A stretch of DNA of 64,000 bases from Dyella amyloliquefaciens. Lineage in GTDB: Bacteria > Pseudomonadota > Gammaproteobacteria > Xanthomonadales > Rhodanobacteraceae. Shown piece after piece: positions 38,056-46,014 of this stretch (position 1 is the first letter of the stretch; every line of letters starts with the position of its first letter). The translations under genes and the position numbers were made by a program. The stretch is from the NCBI RefSeq assembly GCF_004296575.1, contig NZ_SAYT01000005.1, positions 186,001 through 250,000 of the forward strand, read 5' to 3'. The notes under the pieces were generated by a model. It ran no database searches. It was not told where the DNA came from and saw nothing but the letters and a program-made list of their open reading frames with translations.

Positions 38056-39285
38056 TCACACCGACCGCGTGGCCTCCACGGGCGGCACGCGCGAGGCGCG
38101 CATCGCCGGCGCCAGCACGGCCCCTTGTCCCAACAACAGCAGGATCACCACGCCCGTCAGCAGATAGAACAGCGACAGGCGGTGCATCTCGAAACGGGTG
38201 ACCAGCCACAGGTTGATCGCGATGGCGAGCAAGGCGCCCACCAGCACGCCACCGCAGCTGATCAGGAAGTTCTCGGTCATGAAGTAATGCAGGATGTCCT
38301 GCCGTGTGGCGCCGAGCGCACGCCGCACGCCGATCTGCTTGCGACGCTGGCCCACCCAGAAGCTGGTGAGGCCCACGATGCCCGCCGCGGTAATCGCCAG
38401 CAGCACCACGCAGATCACCCCCATGAGGATCGCCATGCCTCGATCGCGCTCATAGGCGCGCGAGCGCACCTCGCGAAAGCTGAGCAGGCCATCCTCGTCG
38501 TTGATGACGCGGCGCGGGTTGTGCTCGAACAGCGCCTTGGGTGCGGCGCGCATGGCCGCATCGAGCTGGCCCGGGCGCGCGCGCACGATGTACCAGCCAC
38601 CCAGCGAGATCGCCAGGCGCCGCGGCACGATCACCGAGCGATAGGCGAACGCCGACGCCCAACGATCTACGCTCTGCGCCTGCAGCAGCTTCACTACGCC
38701 GACGATGGTGGTGGGACCACCGACGAGGTAGATGGTCTTGCCCACCGCATCGCCATCGGGGAACAGCTTGTCGGCCAGCGCCTTGGTCACGATCACCACC
38801 GGCGGCCCCAGGCGGTCGCGCACATCCATGGCGGTGATCTCTTCGGGACGGAAATTGCGTCCCGCGATCAGCTGGAGGCCCAGCGTGTCGATGAAGTGGT
38901 CGTCGCCGAAGTAGATCGTCGAGCCGGTGGTGTCCTGCAGCTGGTCGGGCTTGAGCTTCACGCTGTCATCCCAGCCACCGCCGCGCAGCGGATAGGAATT
39001 GCTCGGCGTCACGTCCTGCACGCCGGGCAGCGCACGCAGCACGGCCAGGTCTTCGCGCATCTTCGCGTCCACCTGCTCCGCCGTGCCCTTGCCCACCCAT
39101 TCGTTCTGGATGATGAAGATGTTCGGCTCGTCGATGCCGGTCGGTTCCGACAGGTGGGTCAGCCGCTGCTGGATGATGAACAGCGCGTTGCAAACGATGG
39201 CCAGCGTCAGCGCGATCTGCATCGCGATCAGGAACGTACCGGCCTTGTGTCGGCGCAGCGCGGAAAGAATCGGCTTGATCTGCAC
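38056..39285 (-). CDS. FtsX-like ABC transporter permease, B-type (pair 3)
   Basis: A 409-residue permease of the B class: QIKPILSALRRHKAGTFLIAMQIALT as N-terminal helix, periplasmic domain, C-terminal helices with IGVRRALGATRQDILHYFMTENFL, end PPVEATRSV. It appears to use a GTG start at 39285 preceded by GAGGAG. It is very close to the B4 copy (shared QIKPIL, NSYPLRGGGW, IVGLTSFWVGQRRKQ). Between it and its A3 partner lies a 294-base palindromic element, in contrast to the tightly packed pairs 1 and 2. Confidence 0.9.
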   Translation of the reverse strand: MQIKPILSALRRHKAGTFLIAMQIALTLAIVCNALFIIQQRLTHLSEPTGIDEPNIFIIQNEWVGKGTAEQVDAKMREDLAVLRALPGVQDVTPSNSYPLRGGGWDDSVKLKPDQLQDTTGSTIYFGDDHFIDTLGLQLIAGRNFRPEEITAMDVRDRLGPPVVIVTKALADKLFPDGDAVGKTIYLVGGPTTIVGVVKLLQAQSVDRWASAFAYRSVIVPRRLAISLGGWYIVRARPGQLDAAMRAAPKALFEHNPRRVINDEDGLLSFREVRSRAYERDRGMAILMGVICVVLLAITAAGIVGLTSFWVGQRRKQIGVRRALGATRQDILHYFMTENFLISCGGVLVGALLAIAINLWLVTRFEMHRLSLFYLLTGVVILLLLGQGAVLAPAMRASRVPPVEATRSV

Positions 39286-39300
39286 GGTTCGCTCCTCGCC

Positions 39301-39594
39301 TTAAGGCCACACGGAATGAGTATCGCCGTCGTCACCCGCCCTGTCTGTTCGCAGGGCACAGGGTCGTTGGCGAAGGCAGACTGGCTGTCTGTCGAGACAA
39401 CGGACCGAAGCCGTGCGGGCAGACAGGGCGGGCCCCAACGTATTGAATGTGAAGTGTTGGGGTGATGTCTGGAAGGCCCGCCGGCCGCGCCGCGCGGCTT
39501 GGCAAGACGGCCAGTCTTCCCGGCGCCACGCGACACACCCGGCGGGCCTTCCAGACATCATGACGACGGCGATACTCATTCCGTGTGGCCTTAA
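39301..39594. repeat. Structured inverted-repeat element of a second sequence family
   Basis: A 294-base element whose ends are a perfect 34-base inverted repeat starting TTAAGGCCACACGG. Inside are a CCCGCCCTGTCTG/CAGACAGGGCGGG stem, a CCCCAAC/GTTGGGG hairpin, and a GATGTCTGGAAGGCCCGCCGG-type stem with its complement, enclosing AAGAC-ggcca-GTCTT. The plan (outer stem, two inner stems, a GAC-ggcca-GTC core) matches the elements at 32553 and 42220, but the sequence differs. It overlaps the TAA stop of the A3 permease and ends 15 bases before the B3 start. No transposase lies inside. Confidence 0.85.
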
Positions 39595-40913
39595 TTGGAC
39601 TTCAGTTGCCAGGCGGGCTGGATCTGCGCCGCCCGCCAGGTGGGATAGAACGCCGCCAGCACCGTCGCGGTCACCGCCAGCAGCAGGGTCAGCAGCACCA
39701 GCGAGAAGTCGAGGTGCGCCAGCTTCGCGATCTGCGGCTCGAACACCAGCCCGATGCCGAGCATGCCCAGCCCCGTCAGCACCAGGCCAAGGCAGCCACC
39801 TGCCAGGCCCACCATGCCGGCCTCGGCGAGGAACTGGCGGTAGATCGCGCCGCGCGATGCCCCCAGTGCACGGCGCACGCCGATCTCCGGCGCACGGCGC
39901 ATGAACTTGGCCAATAGCAGGCCGATCGTGTTGACCAGGCAGATCACCAGGAAGCCCAGTGCCAGTGAAAGCGAGATGCGGCTTTCGGGCGGAACGGCGT
40001 GCTCGTAGTCCAGCCATTCGTGCACGTCGCGCAGGCGGTTGTTCGGCGCCCAGTTGAAGCGACCGCCGCGGCGCTGCTCTTCCGCGTAGCCGTTGAGGAA
40101 CTGCTTATAAGCCTGTACCTGCTCGGCCGTATCCAGCTCGACCCACGGGCTGATCCACACGCATTCGCCACGCAGCCAGCTGTCCCAGTCGTCGCCACGC
40201 TTGCCGTCACTGCCGCAGTTGTTGTTGCCGTAGGTGTCGATGCGCTGATCGATCGCATAGGTGAAGGGCACATAGATCTGCGACGGTTCGGCATAGGCGT
40301 TGCCGCTGAACATGTCGAAGAAGCGCGGCTTCGGATCCCAGTTCTCGGTAACACCTACGATGCGGTACTGGCGGTCGTCGAGCGTGATGCGGCGACCCAC
40401 GCTGTTCTCGCCGCCGAACAGCTTCTGGTTGAGCGTACGGCTGATCACCGCAACAGGCTCGCGCGCCTCGTCCTGCTCCGTGCCCCAGGCGCTGCCGTAC
40501 TGGAACGGCACGTCGAACATGGTGAAGAAGTCGCCGTAGGTGGCATACCCCAATGCCTTGAACGGCATGCGGTGCGAGTCCTCCGGCATCACCGACAGAC
40601 CCACCTGGAACAGCAGGGTCTGGTGCACGGCCTTGTGCGCACGCATCAGCGCCATGGCATCGGTGTAGTTGAGCGCGTCGGGCGGCTCGCCATGGCGGTT
40701 GTATTGCGGACCGCGGTTATCGATCTGCGGCACGAACAGCTGCGACGACTTCTGCGGGATCGGATCGCCCGACACCGCACGGAACACGGCGTACGTCACC
40801 ATCGATGCCGCTACGCCGAACCCGATCGACATGATCATCAGCACCGTCAGCAGCGGATTGCGCCGCAGGCTGCCGGTGCCGAGTCGCAGGTTATGGACAA
40901 ACATGCCGCTCAT
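39591..40913 (-). CDS. FtsX-like ABC transporter permease, A-type (pair 3)
   Basis: A 440-residue permease: N-terminal helix (LRRNPLLTVLMIMSIGFGVAASMVTYAV), periplasmic MacB-PCD domain with VPQIDNRGP and the Cys pair (NNNCGSD and GECVW), three C-terminal helices with EIGVRRALGASRGAIYRQ, and the end PAWQLKSN. It is the closest relative of A4 in this array. GAGG precedes the ATG at 40913; an alternative ATG lies three codons later. It should form a heterodimer with B3, its gene being separated from the B3 gene by the palindromic element at 39301-39594. Confidence 0.9.
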   Translation of the reverse strand: MSGMFVHNLRLGTGSLRRNPLLTVLMIMSIGFGVAASMVTYAVFRAVSGDPIPQKSSQLFVPQIDNRGPQYNRHGEPPDALNYTDAMALMRAHKAVHQTLLFQVGLSVMPEDSHRMPFKALGYATYGDFFTMFDVPFQYGSAWGTEQDEAREPVAVISRTLNQKLFGGENSVGRRITLDDRQYRIVGVTENWDPKPRFFDMFSGNAYAEPSQIYVPFTYAIDQRIDTYGNNNCGSDGKRGDDWDSWLRGECVWISPWVELDTAEQVQAYKQFLNGYAEEQRRGGRFNWAPNNRLRDVHEWLDYEHAVPPESRISLSLALGFLVICLVNTIGLLLAKFMRRAPEIGVRRALGASRGAIYRQFLAEAGMVGLAGGCLGLVLTGLGMLGIGLVFEPQIAKLAHLDFSLVLLTLLLAVTATVLAAFYPTWRAAQIQPAWQLKSN

Positions 40914-40979
40914 GAAAACCTCATTCCGCTTGCGGACTCCGCCGATGACATTCTTCCGTGACTTGCCCGCGACGCCTCG

Positions 40980-42218
40980 TCACACCGAGCGCGTCGCCTC
41001 CACCGGCGACACGCGCGAGGCACGCATGGCCGGTGCCAGCGTGGCGCCCTGTCCGAGCAGCAGCAGGGCCACGATGCCGACCATCACATACGGCAGGGAC
41101 AGGCGAGCCATCTCGTACTGCGTCACCAGCCACAGGTTCATGGCGATGGCGAGCAGCGCGCCGATCACCACGCCGGCCACGCCGATCATGAGGTTTTCGG
41201 TGAGGAAGTAACTCAGGATGTCGTGCTTGGTGGCACCCAGCGCGCGGCGCACGCCGATCTGCTTGCGGCGCTGCCCGACCCAGAAGCTGGTGAGGCCCAC
41301 GATGCCCGCGGCGGTGATGCCCAGCAGCACCAGGCACACCACGCCCATCAGGATCGCCATGCCACGGTCGCCCTTGTAGGCGTGCTCACGCACCTCGGCG
41401 AAGCTGCGCACGCCGCGCTCGCTCGGGATCACGCGCATGCGGTTCACCTTCACCAGCGCCGCCGGGGCCGCCTTCAGCACATCGGGCAGCTGGCCGGGCT
41501 TGGCACGGATCAGGTAGTTGGTGAACGAGCTGACCAGCTGCACCGGCTGGATCAGCGAGTTTTCGTAGAACGAGTCGGACCAGGTGCCATTCCACGGCAC
41601 CTCCAGGCGTTCCACGATGCCGACGATGGTGCTCGGTTTCTTGGAGTCGCCGATATAGACCACCTTGCCCAGCGCGTGGCCATCGGGATACATCTTGTCG
41701 GCCAGCGCCTTGCTCACGATGATCACGGCCGGATCGGGGACGGCCTGCGGATCGGCTTCCACGATTTCGTCAGCGCGGAAGTTGCGCCCTTCGACGAGGC
41801 GAACGCCCATCGTCGCCAGCGCATGTTCGTCCGAGAAGTACTGCGTGGTGTGCGCCTTGGAGTCCTTCGCGTCCACGTCGGTGCGCACGCCGGTCGACCA
41901 GCCACCGCCACGCAAGGGATAGGAGTTGATGGCTACCACGTCCTGCACACCGGGCAGCTGGCGCAGCGCCACGAGGTCTGCCTTGGTCAACGGCGCGGCG
42001 GCGCTTTCATCGATACCGACGAAGCGGTTCTGTATCGCCATCAGATCGCTCTCCACCAGGCCAGTGGGCCGCTGCACGCGATCCAGGCGCTGACTGATGA
42101 TGAAGAGCGCGTTGCACACGATCGCCAGCGTCAGCGCGATCTGCAGGGCGATCAGGATGGTGCCGGCCTTGTGTCGCTTGAGGGCGGCGAGAATGGGCTT
42201 GATCTGCAACATGGTCAT
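40980..42218 (-). CDS. FtsX-like ABC transporter permease, B-type (pair 4)
   Basis: A 412-residue B-class permease: QIKPILAALKRHKAGTILIALQIALT as first helix, periplasmic core, C-terminal helices with IGVRRALGATKHDILSYFLTENLM, end SPVEATRSV. The start is ATG at 42218 or two codons later. Its only Shine-Dalgarno-like AGG is inside the outer stem of the structured element that ends 1 base upstream (42220-42487), so folding could hide the ribosome binding site. It is closely similar to B3. The partner A4 is on the far side of the element. Confidence 0.9.
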   Translation of the reverse strand: MTMLQIKPILAALKRHKAGTILIALQIALTLAIVCNALFIISQRLDRVQRPTGLVESDLMAIQNRFVGIDESAAAPLTKADLVALRQLPGVQDVVAINSYPLRGGGWSTGVRTDVDAKDSKAHTTQYFSDEHALATMGVRLVEGRNFRADEIVEADPQAVPDPAVIIVSKALADKMYPDGHALGKVVYIGDSKKPSTIVGIVERLEVPWNGTWSDSFYENSLIQPVQLVSSFTNYLIRAKPGQLPDVLKAAPAALVKVNRMRVIPSERGVRSFAEVREHAYKGDRGMAILMGVVCLVLLGITAAGIVGLTSFWVGQRRKQIGVRRALGATKHDILSYFLTENLMIGVAGVVIGALLAIAMNLWLVTQYEMARLSLPYVMVGIVALLLLGQGATLAPAMRASRVSPVEATRSV

Positions 42219-42219
42219 T

Positions 42220-42487
42220 AGAGCCTGTTCAATGTCTCCGCGTGGCTCGCGCAGGGAGCTGTTTGCGCGCCAGCCAAGGAAGAACGAGGGAATGTATGTC
42301 GATACATGACTGAGTGATGACGCCGGCCGGCGGGCAAACAGCCCCTGCCCGGAGGGTTGGCCACCGATGGCTGCCAGGGAACGGCCCGCGTCTTGGCCTG
42401 ACGGCCAGTCAGGCGCGGCAACGCGGTCCGCTCCCTGGCAGCCATCGGTGACCAACGCGAGCTACGCGGAGACATTGAACAGGCTCT
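42220..42487. repeat. Structured inverted-repeat element, copy 2 of family I
   Basis: A 268-base element homologous to 32553-32821. The terminal repeats (32 bases, one mismatch) begin AGAGCCTGTTCAATGTCTCC. Inner stems are GCTGTTTGC/GCAAACAGC enclosing ATGTAT-gtcg-ATACAT, and ACCGATGGCTGCCAGGGA with its complement, enclosing CCTGAC-ggcca-GTCAGG. Relative to the other copy, the small hairpin has changed from GTGTAC/GTACAC to ATGTAT/ATACAT on both arms, and the long stem has been replaced wholesale but still pairs. The element exactly fills the gap between the A4 stop and the B4 start. Confidence 0.87.
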
Positions 42488-42488
42488 C

Positions 42489-43802
42489 CTAATTGGATTT
42501 CAGCTGCCACGCCGGCTGTACCTGGGCGGCGCGCCATGTGGGATAGAAGGCCGCCAGCACCGTCGCCAGGATGGCGACCAGTACGGTCAGCAGCACCAGC
42601 GACATATCCAGCGTGGCGAGCTTGGCGATGTCCGGTTCGAACACCAGCGACACGCCCATCACGCCCAGGCCCGTGAGCAACAGGCCCACCACGCCGCCGG
42701 CCAGGCCGATGGCCGCCGCTTCGATCAGGAACTGGAGATAGATCTCCCTGCGCGTCGCACCCAGCGCGCGGCGCACGCCGATCTCCGAAGAGCGCTTCAT
42801 GAACTTCGCCAGCAGCAGGCCCACCGTGTTCACCAGGCAGATCAGCAGGAAGCCCAGCGACACCATCATCGAAACCTTCGCCTCCTGCGGCACCACCTTC
42901 TGGTAATCCAGCCAATCCACGACATCGCGCAGGCGCGTGTTGGGCGCCCAGCGGAAGCGACCGGCGCGCTGCTGTTCGGCGGAATAGCCGTTGAGGTACT
43001 GACGATACGCATCGGCATCGGCCTTGGTCGGCAGCTCGGCCCAGAAGCCCAGCCAGACGCATTCCGAGCGAATCCAGGCATCCCAGCCGTTGCCCGAGTC
43101 GTGATTGCAGTTGTTGTTGCCGTTGGTGGGTGTCTTCAGCTCCACGGCGCGCGTGAAGGGGATGAACACCTGGATGGGGTCATCGAAGCCACTGGTATTG
43201 ATGACGTCGTAGAACACCGGCTCGGGGTTCCACTTGTCGGCTACGCCGACGATGCGGTAGTCGCGGCCATTGAGGTTGATGTTCTTGCCGACGCTGTTCG
43301 CGCCGTTGAACAGCTTGTCGTTGAGATCCTTGCCGATGACCGCCACGGCTGCGTGGGCGTCGTCCTCGCTGGCCGTCCAGCCATGGCCATACAGGAAGGG
43401 AATGTTGAACATGGGGAAGGCATCCGCATACCAGCCGTAGCTGGTCTCGCGGAACGGCAGCATCGCCGGGTCGGCCGGAACGATCGACATGGCCGCCGGA
43501 TACAAGGCCGTCTGGCGCTTCGCACGCTTGTCGCGCATCAGGTTGATGGCGTCGGTGTACGTCATCGCATTGGGCGGCTCGCCCTTGTTGTCCTTGGCGG
43601 AATCCGGCCCCCAGTTGTCGATCTGCGGCACATAGAGCTGCGACGACTTCTCCGGAATGGGATTGTTGGACGTTGCGCGGAACACCGAATAGGTGGTCAT
43701 CGACGCGGCCACGCCGCAACCGATCGCCATCACCATCAGCGCGGTCAACAACGGATTTTTGCGCAAGCTGCGCAGGCCAAGCTGGAGGTAATAGGCAAAC
43801 AT
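42489..43802 (-). CDS. FtsX-like ABC transporter permease, A-type (pair 4)
   Basis: A 437-residue permease: N-terminal helix (LRKNPLLTALMVMAIGCGVAASMTTYSV), periplasmic MacB-PCD domain with VPQIDNWGP and the conserved Cys pair (NNNCNHD and SECVW), three C-terminal helices with EIGVRRALGATRREIYLQ, end PAWQLKSN. It is the first permease gene after the ATPase gene, 61 bases downstream. The start at 43802 aligns with MFGYYL and MFSYYL of A1 and A2; an ATG two codons upstream is possible. Probably this pair, with ATPase and adaptor, is the ancestral core. Confidence 0.9.
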   Translation of the reverse strand: MFAYYLQLGLRSLRKNPLLTALMVMAIGCGVAASMTTYSVFRATSNNPIPEKSSQLYVPQIDNWGPDSAKDNKGEPPNAMTYTDAINLMRDKRAKRQTALYPAAMSIVPADPAMLPFRETSYGWYADAFPMFNIPFLYGHGWTASEDDAHAAVAVIGKDLNDKLFNGANSVGKNINLNGRDYRIVGVADKWNPEPVFYDVINTSGFDDPIQVFIPFTRAVELKTPTNGNNNCNHDSGNGWDAWIRSECVWLGFWAELPTKADADAYRQYLNGYSAEQQRAGRFRWAPNTRLRDVVDWLDYQKVVPQEAKVSMMVSLGFLLICLVNTVGLLLAKFMKRSSEIGVRRALGATRREIYLQFLIEAAAIGLAGGVVGLLLTGLGVMGVSLVFEPDIAKLATLDMSLVLLTVLVAILATVLAAFYPTWRAAQVQPAWQLKSN

Positions 43803-43863
43803 GGGCATCCGCTCAATGAGTGTCTGCCTCCCGCCGCGAGGCGGGAGGATTCCGTGACAAGAA

Positions 43864-44586
43864 TCAGGCCGGCGAGTTGGCGCGCGCCGCATGCACCGCC
43901 TGGTGGAAGCGCGGATCTTCGGCAAGATCGACCACCTGGCCGTCGATGATGTGCACGTTGCGCTGCGCGCGGGCGGCGAGTTCCGGATCGTGCGTCACCA
44001 TCACGATGGTGGCGCCTTCGCGGTGGATCTCTTCGAGCAGCTCCATCACGCCACGGGCCATCTGCGTATCCAGGTTGCCGGTCGGTTCGTCCGCCAGCAG
44101 CAGGCGCGGCGAACCGGCCAGTGCACGCGCGATCGCGACGCGCTGCTGCTGACCGCCGGAGAGCTCGGCCGGATAGTGCTTGGCGCGCGAGGCCAGGCCC
44201 ACGCGCTCAAGCGCGTTCATGATGCGGTCCTTGCGCTCCGGACCCTTCATGCCGCGATAGCGCAGCGGCACTTCGACGTTGTCGTAGACGTTGAGGTCGG
44301 GGATCAGGTTGAACGCCTGGAAGATGAAGCCAATCTTCTCGTTGCGGATCTTCGAACGCTCGTTGTCGTTGAGGTTGCTCACCTCCACGCCATCCAGGTG
44401 GTACTGGCCGCCGGTAAAGGTCTCGAGCAGGCCGGCGATGGTGAGGAAGGTGGTCTTGCCCGAGCCGGACGGACCGGTGACGGCCACGAACTCGCCTTCG
44501 TTCACGTTGATGTTGAAATCGCGCAGCGCGTAGGTCTCCACCACTTCAGTGCGGTAGACCTTGGACAGGTGGGTCATCTTGAGCAT
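43864..44586 (-). CDS. ABC transporter ATPase, MacB/LolD class
   Basis: A 240-residue ATPase that should power the permease pairs. Walker A is GPSGSGKT (38-45), the signature LSGGQQQ (142-148), Walker B LLLADEP (162-168) and the H-loop VTHD near 196. The family-specific tokens NLNDNERSKIRNEKIGFIFQAFNLIP and DEPTGNLD place it in the MacB/LolD/FtsE group that works with FtsX-like permeases by mechanotransmission. It is the only ATPase in the operon, so it must serve all four permease pairs or select among them. The ribosome binding site AAGGA is well placed, 29 bases after the adaptor stop. Confidence 0.95.
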   Translation of the reverse strand: MLKMTHLSKVYRTEVVETYALRDFNINVNEGEFVAVTGPSGSGKTTFLTIAGLLETFTGGQYHLDGVEVSNLNDNERSKIRNEKIGFIFQAFNLIPDLNVYDNVEVPLRYRGMKGPERKDRIMNALERVGLASRAKHYPAELSGGQQQRVAIARALAGSPRLLLADEPTGNLDTQMARGVMELLEEIHREGATIVMVTHDPELAARAQRNVHIIDGQVVDLAEDPRFHQAVHAARANSPA

Positions 44587-44615
44587 GGTTGCGTCCTTCG
44601 GTGGTTCGGTGGTGG

Positions 44616-45887
44616 TTAGTTGCTGATGGCGACGCGCTGGGCGCCCTTGAAGCTGTCGGTGCCGGAGATCACGATGCTGTCGCCTTCCTTCAGGCCATCG
44701 AGGATCTCGACCTTGTCGATGCTGCTGGTGCCGACGCGGATCGGATGCTTCTCGGCGACGCCGTCGCGCACGATGTAGGCATAGCTGCCGCCGGACTCGT
44801 CGACGAAGGAGCCGCGCTGCACGGTGAGTACGTTGTCGCGCTTGTCGAGCAGGATGCGCACGGACAGGCGCTGGTTCTGGCGCAGCTGCTTGGGCGTTTC
44901 GCCTTCGAAGCGCAGGCGGGCAGCCACTTCGCCGTTCACGACTTCCGGCGAGATGGCGCTGACCAGGCCCTTCCACACGCTGCCGTTGCCGCTGATCTCG
45001 CCGGCCATGCCGATACCGAGGTCACGCGCGAAGCTTTCCGGCACCTTCATTTCCACTTCCAGCGCGCTCAGGTCGATCACGCTGAGCAGCTGCGCGTCCT
45101 TCGCCACGGTGGCGCGCTCGGCGATGAAGAGCTGGCCGACCTGGCCGTCCACCGGCGACTTCACGTTGAGGTCGTCCACCTGGCGCTGCAGGTCCTTCAC
45201 CAGCAGCAGCTGGCGGTCATGCGCGAGCTTCTTCGACTCGATGTCGAAGTTGAGGCTGTCGGTGTTGGTAGAGAGATCCGTCTTGGCGTGTTCCAGCGTG
45301 ATGCGCGCCTTCTCCAGCGCGTCCTTGGACTTGTCCACGTCCATGCTGGGCACGGCGCCGAGCGAGAACGCCTTCTGGTAGCGGGTCAGGTCACGCTGGG
45401 CGCTCTGCTGGTCGATGTTGGCGTTGTCGTAGGCTTTCTGCAGCTCGCCACGGGTCTTGCGCGCGTCGATCTGTGCACGCAGGTAGTCCACCTGCATGGC
45501 GTCGGCCGCGCTCTGTTCCTGTGCGAGCTTGTTGGCGAGCTCGGGGCTGTCGACCACGGCCAGCACCTGGCCCTTCTTCACGGCGTCGCCGGCGTGCACC
45601 TTGAGCGTCACGGCACCGCCGTAGGTGGCGTAGAGCGTGGGGCTGACCGCCGCCACCACCTTGCCCTCGGCCGCGATGTCGCGCACGAACGGGCCACGCG
45701 TCACGGTGGCGAAGGCCAGGCGGGAAGCGCTGACCGAGGCGTCTGCCGAAAACAGGCGGCCGATGCGCGGACCGAACAGCGCCAGCAGCGCCAGCAAGGC
45801 GACGCCGCAGCCGATCAGGATCATGCGGCGCTTGCGATTGGGTTTGACCTCGACCAGACGGTCTTGCGCGGAGGTGTCACGAATCAT
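44616..45887 (-). CDS. HlyD/MacA-type periplasmic adaptor subunit
   Basis: A 423-residue membrane-fusion protein. One N-terminal transmembrane helix (about residues 22-40) is followed by a beta-barrel/lipoyl half-motif (GAVTLKVHAGDAVKKGQVLAVVDSPEL), a long alpha-helical hairpin (about 120-250, with repeated heptads), the second lipoyl half (LNVKSPVDGQVGQLF) and a membrane-proximal domain. Such adaptors link inner-membrane ABC permeases to an outer-membrane channel; no TolC-like gene is present nearby, so a channel encoded elsewhere would be used. This is the first gene of the array, directly downstream of the sigma-54 promoter. The start at 45887 follows AGGGA. Confidence 0.92.
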   Translation of the reverse strand: MIRDTSAQDRLVEVKPNRKRRMILIGCGVALLALLALFGPRIGRLFSADASVSASRLAFATVTRGPFVRDIAAEGKVVAAVSPTLYATYGGAVTLKVHAGDAVKKGQVLAVVDSPELANKLAQEQSAADAMQVDYLRAQIDARKTRGELQKAYDNANIDQQSAQRDLTRYQKAFSLGAVPSMDVDKSKDALEKARITLEHAKTDLSTNTDSLNFDIESKKLAHDRQLLLVKDLQRQVDDLNVKSPVDGQVGQLFIAERATVAKDAQLLSVIDLSALEVEMKVPESFARDLGIGMAGEISGNGSVWKGLVSAISPEVVNGEVAARLRFEGETPKQLRQNQRLSVRILLDKRDNVLTVQRGSFVDESGGSYAYIVRDGVAEKHPIRVGTSSIDKVEILDGLKEGDSIVISGTDSFKGAQRVAISN

Positions 45888-45932
45888 CGATGTGTCCCTG
45901 GCCGCGGACAATGCGGCCCCTGGTTCCCTGTC

Positions 45933-45949
45933 AGCAAGCGCCGTGCCAA
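45933..45949 (-). promoter_or_regulatory. Sigma-54 (-24/-12) promoter of the permease operon
   Basis: On the minus strand, TTGGCACGGCGCTTGCT matches the sigma-54 consensus YTGGCACGRNNNTTGCW at every defined position, with the required spacing between GG and GC. It lies 46 bases upstream of the adaptor start, and transcription should begin roughly at 45920-45923. A sigma-54 activator gene lies at the other end of the same gene cluster. Confidence 0.9.
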
Positions 45950-46014
45950 CCCGGAATCGATGATTTAGTGGATGATTTTCAGCGAGTTAGATCCGCACCC
46001 ACGTGGCGGACAGT

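Noticed and set aside
42218-42475. Open frames within the structured elements, with similar translations in the two family I copies
   Set aside because: The likeness comes from DNA homology of the palindromic elements. The translations are low-complexity, have no ribosome binding site and overlap the stems, so the DNA or RNA structure is the better explanation.
32553-42487. Insertion sequences with a transposase at the terminal inverted repeats
   Set aside because: The elements are under 300 bases and carry no transposase fragment. At most they are non-autonomous MITE-like units, so no IS was annotated.
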